Source of the DNA: Bifidobacterium breve
Lineage (GTDB): Bacteria; Actinomycetota; Acidimicrobiia; Acidimicrobiales; Ilumatobacteraceae
Direction: 5' to 3'
DNA length: 13,606 nt
NCBI GenBank assembly: GCA_945896935.1
Contig: CAMDER010000032.1
Coordinates: 1 to 13,606, forward strand
In this document: in pieces, positions 7,355 to 13,606 of the stretch
How positions within the stretch are numbered: the first letter of the stretch is position 1
Layout of the letters: the number at the start of each line of letters is the position of its first letter
Notes under the pieces: generated by a model
Told to the model about the DNA's origin: nothing
The model's database searches: none
The model's input: only the letters and a program-made list of their open reading frames with translations
Translations under genes and position numbers: made by a program

Positions 7355-7359
7355 CCCCC
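7355..7359 (-). promoter_or_regulatory. Ribosome binding site that fixes the start of dehydrogenase 2
   Basis: GGGGG (followed by T) lies five bases before the ATG at 7347-7349. It supports that start over the upstream in-frame one at 7401-7403, whose extra 18 residues also have no counterpart in dehydrogenase 1. Confidence 0.6.
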
Positions 7360-7369
7360 GGGATTAGGT

Positions 7370-7388
7370 GGTCATCAGTTTGATGACC
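7370..7388. promoter_or_regulatory. Inverted repeat in the divergent adh2/mftA control region
   Basis: GGTCATCA and TGATGACC form perfect 8-bp arms around GTT. The site lies 21 bp upstream of the dehydrogenase 2 start and 72 bp upstream of mftA, so one bound dimer could control both directions. The symmetry suits a TetR- or GntR-family regulator. MftR, the known mycofactocin regulator, is TetR-type, but no regulator gene is in the window, so the binding protein is not known. Confidence 0.6.
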
Positions 7389-7408
7389 TGAATAGATATC
7401 CATATTAG
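7380..7408 (+). promoter_or_regulatory. Possible mftA promoter overlapping the inverted repeat
   Basis: TTGATG (7380-7385) and TATTAG (7403-7408), separated by 17 bases, resemble a sigma70-type -35/-10 pair, each matching four of six consensus positions. The -35 box overlaps the right arm of the palindrome, which would suit repression. The start would be near 7415, leaving a leader of about 45 bases. The match is weak. Confidence 0.3.
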
Positions 7409-7459
7409 ATCAAGCGAACGGTAGTCGCTCCCAAGCCAGAGCGTTGTACGCTTCTAGGC

Positions 7460-7636
7460 ATGGAAAGCCCGATTGCCACCGCAGATACTTCTGTCGTTGA
7501 AGAGTCCCCCGTCGCCCAGGTCGTTGGTGACATGGTTGGTGACATGGTTGCCGACATAGTTGCCGACACACCCGCTATCGAAGCTGAACTGCTCATCGAG
7601 GAAATCTCCATCGATGGCATGTGCGGCGTCTACTGA
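7460..7636 (+). CDS. mftA: Mycofactocin precursor peptide MftA
   Basis: A 58-residue ribosomally made precursor. Its last eight residues, IDGMCGVY, are the mycofactocin core signature. MftC decarboxylates the C-terminal Tyr and crosslinks it to the preceding Val, and later steps release the Val-Tyr-derived redox cofactor (family knowledge). The conserved segment before the core (ELLIEEISIDGMCGVY, 43-58) is the part expected to bind MftB. The leader is longer than the roughly 30-residue mycobacterial precursor and includes a four-fold VGDM/VADx repeat (22-37). The leader is acidic, as expected for RRE binding. No good Shine-Dalgarno sequence precedes the ATG (only AGG two bases upstream). mftB follows after 29 bp. 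The gene is too short for routine ORF calling, but the C-terminus makes the identification nearly certain. Confidence 0.95.
   Translation: MESPIATADTSVVEESPVAQVVGDMVGDMVADIVADTPAIEAELLIEEISIDGMCGVY
7523..7570 (+). repeat. 12-bp tandem repeat inside the mftA leader
   Basis: Four in-frame 12-base units: GTTGGTGACATG twice exactly, then GTTGCCGACATA and GTTGCCGACACA. They encode VGDM, VGDM, VADI and VADT. The pattern looks like two rounds of duplication and lengthens the precursor leader without touching the core or the adjacent recognition segment. Confidence 0.92.
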
Positions 7637-7665
7637 GCCCCGCTTTCACGGCAACCGAGACCGCC

Positions 7666-7944
7666 ATGTCTGTCGTTCTCGAGTCAGTTCTCGAAATCCA
7701 TCCACAGGTCGCAGTGCGTCCCGAAACTTTTGGAGCTCTTGCGTACCACTACGGCAATCGCCGATTGATTTTCTTGAAGCACCCAGACGTTGTCACGGTC
7801 GTTCAAGCCTTGAATGATCACCCCGATGTGCAATCTACTTTGAGTGCCTGTGGGGTTACTCAAGATCGTTGGCCGTCATTTATTGCAGCATTGTCATCGC
7901 TCGAAACTTCGGAGGTTGTGCGTGAGCGCCAAATCGCTAGTTGA
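7666..7944 (+). CDS. mftB: Mycofactocin peptide chaperone MftB
   Basis: A 92-residue protein of the RRE (RiPP recognition element, PqqD-like) family. MftB binds the MftA leader and presents it to MftC (family knowledge). The characteristic stretch FGALAYHYGNRRLIFLK is at residues 22-38, followed by a helical C-terminal half. The ATG at 7666-7668 is chosen because MSVVLESVLEIHPQVAVRPE is the expected N-terminus; an upstream GTG at 7621 would extend into mftA. The gene starts 29 bp after the mftA stop, and its last 23 bases overlap the mftC start, so the three genes form one translationally coupled operon. Confidence 0.93.
   Translation: MSVVLESVLEIHPQVAVRPETFGALAYHYGNRRLIFLKHPDVVTVVQALNDHPDVQSTLSACGVTQDRWPSFIAALSSLETSEVVRERQIAS
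7911..7915 (+). promoter_or_regulatory. Ribosome binding site of mftC inside mftB
   Basis: GGAGG lies six bases upstream of the GTG at 7922-7924, within the mftB coding sequence. It decides the mftC start against the longer open frame from 7844 and indicates independent initiation as well as coupling. Confidence 0.8.
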
Positions 7945-9058
7945 AGAAATGAAGCGCGGTCTTGATGCGCCAATTTGTCTGACCTGGGAACTGACGTATG
8001 CCTGCAACTTGCAGTGCGTGCACTGTTTGTCTTCAAGTGGTCAGCGTGATGAGCGCGAGCTTTCAACCGCAGAAGCAAAAAAGATTCTCGACGATTTACG
8101 AGACTTGCAAGTGTTCTATATCAATATCGGTGGCGGCGAACCAATGGTGCGCCGTGATTTCTTTGAACTGCTCGAGTACTCAATTGCTAATGGCATCGGC
8201 GTGAAGTTCAGTACCAACGGCGCATTCATTGATACAGAAAAAGCACAGCGCTTGGCAGCAATGGATTACCTCGATATCCAGATCAGCCTCGATGGTATTG
8301 ATGCAGCAACGAATGACGCCGTGCGCGGTGAAGGTTCATACGACATGGCCATTCGTGCCATGGAAAATCTGAAGGCTGCCAACTTTGGTCAATTCAAAAT
8401 TTCAGTCGTGGTGACCCGCCATAACGTTTCACAACTCGATCAATTCAAAGCACTCGCCGATCACTACGGTGCACAGTTGCGTATCACGCGTTTGCGCCCC
8501 GCGGGTCGTGGTGCCGATACCTGGCACGAACTTCACCCGACCAATGCACAGCAGCGCGAGATCTATAACTGGTTGTTGAAGCACGGCGAAAATGTATTGA
8601 CAGGTGACTCGTTCTTCCACCTCAATGCACTTGGTGAATCACTGCCTGGTCTCAATATGTGTGGAGCCGGCCGCGTCGTGTGTCTCATCGACCCCATCGG
8701 CGATGTGTACGCCTGCCCATTTGTGATTCATGACGAATTCAAAGCTGGAAATGTGCGCGACGAGGGTGGCTTTGGCAAAGTTTGGAAAGAAAGCGATTTG
8801 TTCTTGTCGTTGCGTGAGCCACAATCGGCTGGCGCCTGTGCTTCGTGTGGTGCATTTGATGCTTGCCAAGGTGGATGCATGGCTGCCAAGTTCTTTACCG
8901 GACTTCCGCTTGACGGACCTGATCCCGAATGTGTGGGCGGCGATGCCGATGAGGCGCTGGCGATTATTTCGCGCGGCTCAGAGCCCAAACCGAGCATGGA
9001 TCATTCAAAACCCGTCACTCTGACGCGCAAGAAGCTTTCGGTTTCTGCTTCGCATTAA
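7922..9058 (+). CDS. mftC: Mycofactocin radical SAM maturase MftC
   Basis: A 378-residue radical SAM/SPASM enzyme that oxidatively decarboxylates the C-terminal Tyr of MftA and then forms a C-C bond to the penultimate Val (family knowledge). The radical SAM cluster motif is C28-x3-C32-x2-C35 (ACNLQCVHC). GGGEP (70-74) helps bind SAM. The SPASM region holds Cys247, 254, 265, 306, 309, 315, 319 and 337, enough for two auxiliary Fe-S clusters. The start is a GTG with a good Shine-Dalgarno sequence, overlapping mftB by 23 bp. No mftD, mftE or mftF follows. The last 44 bases overlap the 3' end of a convergent glycosyltransferase gene. The C-terminal tail after about residue 352 is hydrophilic and probably not part of the core fold. 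Confidence 0.95.
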   Translation: MSAKSLVEEMKRGLDAPICLTWELTYACNLQCVHCLSSSGQRDERELSTAEAKKILDDLRDLQVFYINIGGGEPMVRRDFFELLEYSIANGIGVKFSTNGAFIDTEKAQRLAAMDYLDIQISLDGIDAATNDAVRGEGSYDMAIRAMENLKAANFGQFKISVVVTRHNVSQLDQFKALADHYGAQLRITRLRPAGRGADTWHELHPTNAQQREIYNWLLKHGENVLTGDSFFHLNALGESLPGLNMCGAGRVVCLIDPIGDVYACPFVIHDEFKAGNVRDEGGFGKVWKESDLFLSLREPQSAGACASCGAFDACQGGCMAAKFFTGLPLDGPDPECVGGDADEALAIISRGSEPKPSMDHSKPVTLTRKKLSVSASH

Positions 9059-10301
9059 ATACCTGGTTGATGCCTATTGCGGCCAACACGATTAACCCGA
9101 CTTCAGCAGGTAATCGAAAACGTACATACGCATTAGCAACCATTGCAACGACCACAATGACGGGCAATAAAGCTAACAGAGTCCAACGATCACTTCGGTT
9201 TGACACATTTCGCCAACCAATAGCGGCGGCTACTGCAATGAACCAAAACTGAATGACACCGAGGAGTGACACCCAAGTCGGACGACCTTCAGAGGCACCA
9301 GCGTTACTGTTTGATCCGATGAAACCGACGCTTAAAACGCGCGCTATGCGTGCTGCTGCGACAACTGGATAACGAGTGATGTGATCGCGCCAGTATGACA
9401 AACCATCGTGGCGCATCAGAGTTGACGCCTGTGAAGCATCGGCATCTTTCGGAATTGAAGTTTCATATGCACACCAGATGTCCCAACTACCGATGTCGTT
9501 GTAATACGTCGAGTCACAATTTGCCCCGGCCAAAGTCAAACCATCGTTAGTCGATATGTATACCGAGTCTGAGAAGCGCGATTGATTCCAGATAACCCAT
9601 GGAGCGATGACGATGAGCGATGCAATCAAAACAATCGCCGCACTCTTCAGACGCTGCTTGACATCTTCTGCACGATGAACTCCGATAATGAAAAACACCA
9701 CCAACACAGTCACCAACAGCAACTCTGGCCGAGTCAGTGCAAGTAGACCTGAAGTTGCACCTAGTCCGACCAAATACTTTCTATGGTGTTGCCGACGATA
9801 AATCAGAGCCATGAGCATCGTGATTGCAAGCAAGAAGAAAGTGGGAGTCTCGGCCATGACGAGTCCGTCGTTTACCCAAATATTCGCGTAAACCGCAGTG
9901 ATAACGGCTGCAAAAAGTCCGACTCGTTCGCCCGCGAGCAACCTGCCGATCATTGCCACAACAACTATCGAGGCAACTCCGATCACGACCATCGTGAGCC
10001 GCTGAGCCGTGATGAACGAGCCTGAAGATTTAGTGAGCCAGGTTACGGGCGTCAAGAGAAGCGATGTGAGTGGTGGGTGGTCGGCCGCCGGCATACCTTG
10101 CGCAAATGGTTGCTCGAACCATCCTCCTCGCGCATTGGTCAGAGCCTGAGCCGAGTAGTACAACTGGTCGCCCACCGGCTCATCAAAACGTGTGATACCG
10201 AGCACGAAAGCCAGTCGGACTAATAAGCCAAATCCGGCGATCACTGACAATCGCGTCCACCACGATTGCCACATGCCTTTCATCAAGACGACGCTACCCA
10301 T
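9015..10301 (-). CDS. GT-C-type integral membrane glycosyltransferase (GT39/ArnT-like)
   Basis: A 428-residue polytopic membrane protein with about ten hydrophobic segments. The first extracytoplasmic loop after TM1 carries FDEPVGDQLYYSAQ (39-52), with acidic residues of the catalytic-loop type, and further on ADHPPLTSLL, like the HPPL motif of ArnT/PMT-type enzymes. These enzymes use polyprenyl-phosphate sugars to glycosylate lipids or proteins outside the membrane. The acceptor and sugar are unknown. The gene is convergent with mftC (44-bp overlap of coding ends) and divergent from the OYE gene (75 bp between starts). It is not related to MftF, the usual mycofactocin glycosyltransferase, which is a cytoplasmic GT2 enzyme. 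Starts at Met7 or Met10 are also possible. Family assignment is moderate. Confidence 0.78.
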   Translation of the reverse strand: MGSVVLMKGMWQSWWTRLSVIAGFGLLVRLAFVLGITRFDEPVGDQLYYSAQALTNARGGWFEQPFAQGMPAADHPPLTSLLLTPVTWLTKSSGSFITAQRLTMVVIGVASIVVVAMIGRLLAGERVGLFAAVITAVYANIWVNDGLVMAETPTFFLLAITMLMALIYRRQHHRKYLVGLGATSGLLALTRPELLLVTVLVVFFIIGVHRAEDVKQRLKSAAIVLIASLIVIAPWVIWNQSRFSDSVYISTNDGLTLAGANCDSTYYNDIGSWDIWCAYETSIPKDADASQASTLMRHDGLSYWRDHITRYPVVAAARIARVLSVGFIGSNSNAGASEGRPTWVSLLGVIQFWFIAVAAAIGWRNVSNRSDRWTLLALLPVIVVVAMVANAYVRFRLPAEVGLIVLAAIGINQVFNAKQKPKASCASE

Positions 10302-10342
10302 TTATGCCTGCCAGTAAATTCAAATTCATCGACTAAGAGTTT

Positions 10343-10362
10343 CCGATTTCATCCAAAATCGG
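10343..10362. promoter_or_regulatory. Inverted repeat just upstream of the FadH/OYE gene
   Basis: CCGATTT and AAATCGG form perfect 7-bp arms around six bases and end 14 bp before the ATG at 10377. The position, in a 75-bp divergent intergenic region, suits an operator or a 5'-UTR hairpin. Its sequence is unlike the palindrome upstream of mftA, so the two are probably not read by the same protein. Confidence 0.45.
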
Positions 10363-10376
10363 CGAGACTGTCAGCG

Positions 10377-12272
10377 ATGTCATTAGTTCAGCCGCTGTCG
10401 CTCGGTTCTCGAACCGCACCTAATCGTGTGATGTTCGGCCCTCATGTCACGAACTTGGGGAATGACGAACGTTCATTCTCGGCTGATCATGTCGCGTATT
10501 ACGAACGTCGCGCCATTGCTGGTTGCGGTGTCATTGTTGTTGAAGGCGCGAGCGTTCATGTTAGTGACTGGCCATATGAACGTGCTCCCCTCGCCAGTCG
10601 TTGTGCTGATGGGTGGGCCAATATCGCCGAGGCCTGTCATCGCCATGGTGCGCTCGTCATTGCATCGCTCGATCACGCCGGAGGACAAGGCTCATCGGCG
10701 TATTCGCAACAACCGCTGTGGGCACCGTCACGTGTTCCCGAGGTGAACTCACGCGAAGTTCCAAAATGGATGGAACACGAAGACATTGTTGCGGTGATCG
10801 AGGGTTTTGGTGCAGCCACTCGCCTCGCTCTGAGCGCTGGTTGCGATGGCGTCGAAATCAATGCAGGTCAACATAGCTTGGTCCGCCAATTTTTATCAGG
10901 CCTCACTAATCAACGTGGCGACGAATACGCCGATCGTTTGTTGTTCGCCCGCCAAGTTATTCAGGCAATTAAGAGCGCAGCGCTTGCTGTGCGTGCTGAT
11001 GCACTCGTTGGCCTGCGCTTGTCATGCGACGAACTTGCTCCATGGGCTGGCATCACTCCCGACATGGCACCCGATATTGCTCGCGAATTATGCGAACTCG
11101 GAATTGATTATGTCGTCGTGGTTCGTGGGTCAATTTTCTCGATAGAAAAGACTCGTCCAGATTTTCATGAACCAACTGGTTTCAATATTGATGTCTGTCG
11201 TTCTATTCGCTCTGTGCTACCTGCGCGTGTCGCAGTTTTCTTGCAAGGATCAATCGTTGATGTTGGTCAGGCCGAATGGGCAATTGGCGAGGGCGTGTGC
11301 GATGCAGTCGAGATGACTCGAGCACAAATTGCCGATCCCGATCTGGTGCAGAAAATCAGCAAAGATCAACAATCACAAATTCGCCCATGCATTCGTTGTA
11401 ATCAAACTTGCCAAGTACGTGATGCCCGAAACCCCATTGTGACTTGTGTGGGTGAACCAACATCAGGCCACGAAATGCAAGATCCCGATTGGTATGTGTC
11501 TTCAATGTCGCCACAAACAGTCACGGTCGTCGGTGCAGGCGTCGCCGGGCTTGAAACTGCGCGCGTTGCTGCACTACGTGGCCACTCGGTAACGATCGTC
11601 GAAAAATCAGCAGCCACTGGCGGCATAGCAGCGTTTTCTGGGCCGGGCCAACCGTTGGTGGCTTGGCTCAATTCTGAAATCGACCGCCTGAAAGTACGCG
11701 TTGAACTTGGTCGCCAATTTGATGGGTCATCGTTGGGTGATTCGCAAGTTGTCATTCAAGCCACCGGTGCGCAACGTGGTGTCGCCGAATACGAAGTTGG
11801 TGTTGGCGCTGAAGTACTTGAAATCGCCGACGTTCGCCGTGGGGATTCTGTTCTTCCCGAAACTGGACTCGTCATTATTCTTGATCCAATCGGTGGACCA
11901 ATCGGCGTGTCACTCGCCGAAGAACTCGGAGAGCGAGCAATCTTGGTGACCCAAGACAATATTGCTGGAAACGAATTGTCACGTACGGGCGATCTTGCCC
12001 CCGCAAATGTTCGACTTGCTCAACGCGGCGTGCACATTCAACGCCGAAGTGTGGTTCGTGCGGTTGAACAACGCGGAACAGACTTTGTCGTGCGCGTACA
12101 AGATCGCTTTTCGGGCGAAATGACCGAACTTGAATGTGCTGCTGTTGTTGATGCTGGTTTCAGATTGCCGACTGCGCCAATTGAAGGGACCATTCAAATA
12201 GGCGACTGTGTTGCACCGCGAACAATCCTTGAAGCAATTCTCGAAGCCCGTCGCGCTGCCCTCGCTATTTAA
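10377..12272 (+). CDS. FadH/OYE-family flavin/iron-sulfur oxidoreductase, mycofactocin-associated type
   Basis: A 631-residue multidomain oxidoreductase like 2,4-dienoyl-CoA reductase. The N-terminal old yellow enzyme TIM barrel (about 1-330) opens with LSLGSRTAPNRVMFGPHVTN and contains GFGAATRLALSAGCDGVEIN and RQFLSGLTNQRGDEYADR, typical of FMN binding and catalysis. A 4Fe-4S motif follows: C338-x2-C341-x3-C345-x11-C357. The C-terminal half has a dinucleotide fold, VVGAGVAGLETA (about 385-396), for FAD, and an NAD(P)-binding part. FadH/OYE enzymes recur in mycofactocin loci (known association) and are thought to belong to its redox metabolism. The start at 10377 is preferred over an open extension to 10266, which would overlap the divergent glycosyltransferase gene and lacks family similarity. 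Its substrate, and whether it reacts with mycofactocin itself, are unknown. Confidence 0.87.
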   Translation: MSLVQPLSLGSRTAPNRVMFGPHVTNLGNDERSFSADHVAYYERRAIAGCGVIVVEGASVHVSDWPYERAPLASRCADGWANIAEACHRHGALVIASLDHAGGQGSSAYSQQPLWAPSRVPEVNSREVPKWMEHEDIVAVIEGFGAATRLALSAGCDGVEINAGQHSLVRQFLSGLTNQRGDEYADRLLFARQVIQAIKSAALAVRADALVGLRLSCDELAPWAGITPDMAPDIARELCELGIDYVVVVRGSIFSIEKTRPDFHEPTGFNIDVCRSIRSVLPARVAVFLQGSIVDVGQAEWAIGEGVCDAVEMTRAQIADPDLVQKISKDQQSQIRPCIRCNQTCQVRDARNPIVTCVGEPTSGHEMQDPDWYVSSMSPQTVTVVGAGVAGLETARVAALRGHSVTIVEKSAATGGIAAFSGPGQPLVAWLNSEIDRLKVRVELGRQFDGSSLGDSQVVIQATGAQRGVAEYEVGVGAEVLEIADVRRGDSVLPETGLVIILDPIGGPIGVSLAEELGERAILVTQDNIAGNELSRTGDLAPANVRLAQRGVHIQRRSVVRAVEQRGTDFVVRVQDRFSGEMTELECAAVVDAGFRLPTAPIEGTIQIGDCVAPRTILEAILEARRAALAI

Positions 12273-12276
12273 TTCA

Positions 12277-12319
12277 TTGGGCGCGAAAACACCCCGGAAA
12301 CGAGGGTCTAATCGCCCAA
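12277..12319. terminator. Weak inverted repeat at a convergent gene junction
   Basis: TTGGGCG (12277-12283) can pair with CGCCCAA (12313-12319), and inside it ACCC (12291-12294) with GGGT (12304-12307). The structure covers the 35-bp gap between the OYE and methyltransferase stops and could end transcription from either side. There is no clear U tract in the + direction and only AT-rich sequence in the minus direction, so support is low. Confidence 0.3.
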
Positions 12320-13606
12320 CACTGGGTGATGCCGTGCCGATTCAAAATCGCTGATATCAATCACTGCTGTAATCGGCATTCCAGGTCCAACTACTGCCGA
12401 CAGAGCATTTCCACCACTCAATTTTTCGGGGAGTCCAGAAGTAAAGAGCACCAATCTTTCCCCTGGAAAAACTTCAGTCACAACTGCGGCCCGCCCAATA
12501 GCACGCCACAATAAATCACCACGCGATAAACCCGGTCTGACATTCGTCAGGCCACCTGCAATGTCAAACAATATTGATCGGCCATCGGGGCGAATCGCTT
12601 TTCCAGCAATTTCAAATCCAGTCAGAACTTTTTGACCCCACACGATCTTGTGAAAATGATTGAGCGTCAAAATTTCTTCAACGACATCGCGAATTGAACG
12701 TGTCTCAACATTGGTACGAGGTTCACCGTCTTTCGCAACACGTTGCAAGGCGCGATCAACATAATTCCCATCAGTATCAAACCCGACAAATGATCGCGAC
12801 AGACGTGAAGCAGCAAGGGCGGTTGAACCAGATCCCATAAACGGGTCAAGAACGAGATCACCTTTAAACGAATATAAATCGATACAACGCTCAGCAAGAG
12901 TGACCGGGAACGGTGCGGGATGATTTACGCGCGTCGCGCTTTCGGGTTGAATCTCCCATACATCGATCGTGGCCTCAATGAACTCATCTGACGTTGACGT
13001 TGAAACTGATGGCAGCCCGCGTTTGGCACGTTTGGCTGGCACGATCGCTCGATCGAAACGACCCTTGCTCGCCATAATCAACCGTTCAGTCGTGTCGCGC
13101 AAGACCGGATTCGTCGGCGACCTAAACGAACCCCATGCACAACTGCCCGATGAGCCTCGTTGTTTCAGCCATACCACTTCGCCGCGCAATAAGTACCCAA
13201 GTTCGTCTTGCAAAATTGAGGTGATGTCAGACGCCAAAGAACGAAATGGCCTGCGGCCCAAATTGGCCACATTGACAACGATTCGCCCACCGGGTTCGAG
13301 CACCCGCTTACATTCAGCGAATACTTCAGTGAGCATTTCCAAATATTCGACATAATCGGCTGGAATATGCCCTTGGCCTAAGGCCTCTTCATAGGCCTTT
13401 CCCGCAAAATAGGGCGGTGACGTGACAACAAGACCGACTGAATTGTTCGGGATTCGTGACATATCTCGCGAATCGCCCACAAAGATCTGATTTCGAACAG
13501 GGTCGACCGTGAGCGGATCGGCCAATGTCTCGTCTGCCGATATATCTGGTGTCCGAAAGCGTGAATAAAAGGCCGTCGCATCGTGACCTTCACGTTTCGA
13601 TGCACC
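12308..13606 (-). CDS. Site-specific DNA methyltransferase, beta class (N4-cytosine or N6-adenine), 5' end outside window
   Basis: At least 432 residues are visible and the frame stays open to the window edge. A TTG at 13523-13525 could start a 405-residue form, but the 27 residues before it (GASKREGHDATAFYSRF and onward) look like real protein, so the true start lies beyond 13606. Motif IV TSPPY is at visible residues 62-66. The SAM-binding motif I DPFMGSGST is at 254-262, after a W-x-I-x-P run and HPAPFP. Catalytic motif before SAM motif defines the beta class. SPPY-type motif IV is commoner in N4-cytosine enzymes, while both bases occur in this class. About 140 residues follow the methyltransferase core (from about 290) and contain KIVWGQKVLTGFEIAG and GRSILFDIAGGL, which I cannot assign. 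No restriction enzyme gene is in the window; it could lie upstream. Convergent with the OYE gene. Confidence 0.85.
   Translation of the reverse strand, partial: GASKREGHDATAFYSRFRTPDISADETLADPLTVDPVRNQIFVGDSRDMSRIPNNSVGLVVTSPPYFAGKAYEEALGQGHIPADYVEYLEMLTEVFAECKRVLEPGGRIVVNVANLGRRPFRSLASDITSILQDELGYLLRGEVVWLKQRGSSGSCAWGSFRSPTNPVLRDTTERLIMASKGRFDRAIVPAKRAKRGLPSVSTSTSDEFIEATIDVWEIQPESATRVNHPAPFPVTLAERCIDLYSFKGDLVLDPFMGSGSTALAASRLSRSFVGFDTDGNYVDRALQRVAKDGEPRTNVETRSIRDVVEEILTLNHFHKIVWGQKVLTGFEIAGKAIRPDGRSILFDIAGGLTNVRPGLSRGDLLWRAIGRAAVVTEVFPGERLVLFTSGLPEKLSGGNALSAVVGPGMPITAVIDISDFESARHHPVLGD

Noticed and set aside
7405..7620. Minus-strand frame with SATM/SPTM repeats antisense to mftA
   Set aside because: The repeats mirror the 12-bp repeat of mftA, whose IDGMCGVY C-terminus identifies the true coding strand.
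7844..7921. 26-residue N-terminal extension of MftC
   Set aside because: It lies out of frame inside mftB, lacks family resemblance, and a GGAGG site points to the GTG at 7922 instead.

Overview
The window most likely comes from an actinobacterium of moderate GC content, and I would guess Acidimicrobiia (Ilumatobacter-like). This is inferred from a complete mycofactocin precursor/chaperone/radical-SAM set, two mycofactocin-type alcohol dehydrogenases, an LCP-family cell-wall ligase with a Thr-rich tail, and a ValRS that ends without a long coiled coil. No 16S or other taxonomic marker is present, so the lineage is a guess. Genes are packed tightly: no stretch longer than about 115 bases lacks a gene, and I saw no tRNA, rRNA, CRISPR array or insertion sequence.

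Left end (1-2415, + strand): the 3' part of valS, then a tandem 15-bp repeat that begins on the valS stop codon, then a membrane-anchored LytR-CpsA-Psr protein. A vapBC-type toxin-antitoxin pair follows on the minus strand (2429-3086), with a perfect 10-bp-arm palindrome just before the antitoxin start.

Middle minus-strand block (3130-7349): read in transcription order it is alcohol dehydrogenase 2, a strong hairpin, alcohol dehydrogenase 1, a MoxR AAA+ ATPase (13 bp downstream) and a VWA protein (29 bp further). Both dehydrogenases are zinc MDR enzymes of the NDMA-dependent (nicotinoprotein) type that are known partners of mycofactocin. The MoxR/VWA pair may act as a maturation or remodelling module for dehydrogenase 1.

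Mycofactocin block (7460-9058, + strand), divergent from dehydrogenase 2: mftA (58 aa, ending in the diagnostic IDGMCGVY core), mftB (RRE-type peptide chaperone) and mftC (radical SAM/SPASM). mftA has an unusually long leader built partly from a 12-bp tandem repeat. mftD, mftE and mftF do not follow. Instead mftC runs into a convergent GT-C-type membrane glycosyltransferase gene with a 44-bp overlap. Divergent from that gene is a FadH/OYE-family flavin/Fe-S oxidoreductase of the kind associated with mycofactocin. Together the locus suggests an alcohol-oxidation system: bound-NAD dehydrogenases pass electrons to mycofactocin, and the OYE-type reductase may re-oxidise it or act on the products.

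Right end (12308-13606, minus): a beta-class DNA methyltransferase whose reading frame stays open to the window edge, so its true start lies outside. It has about 140 C-terminal residues that I do not recognise.
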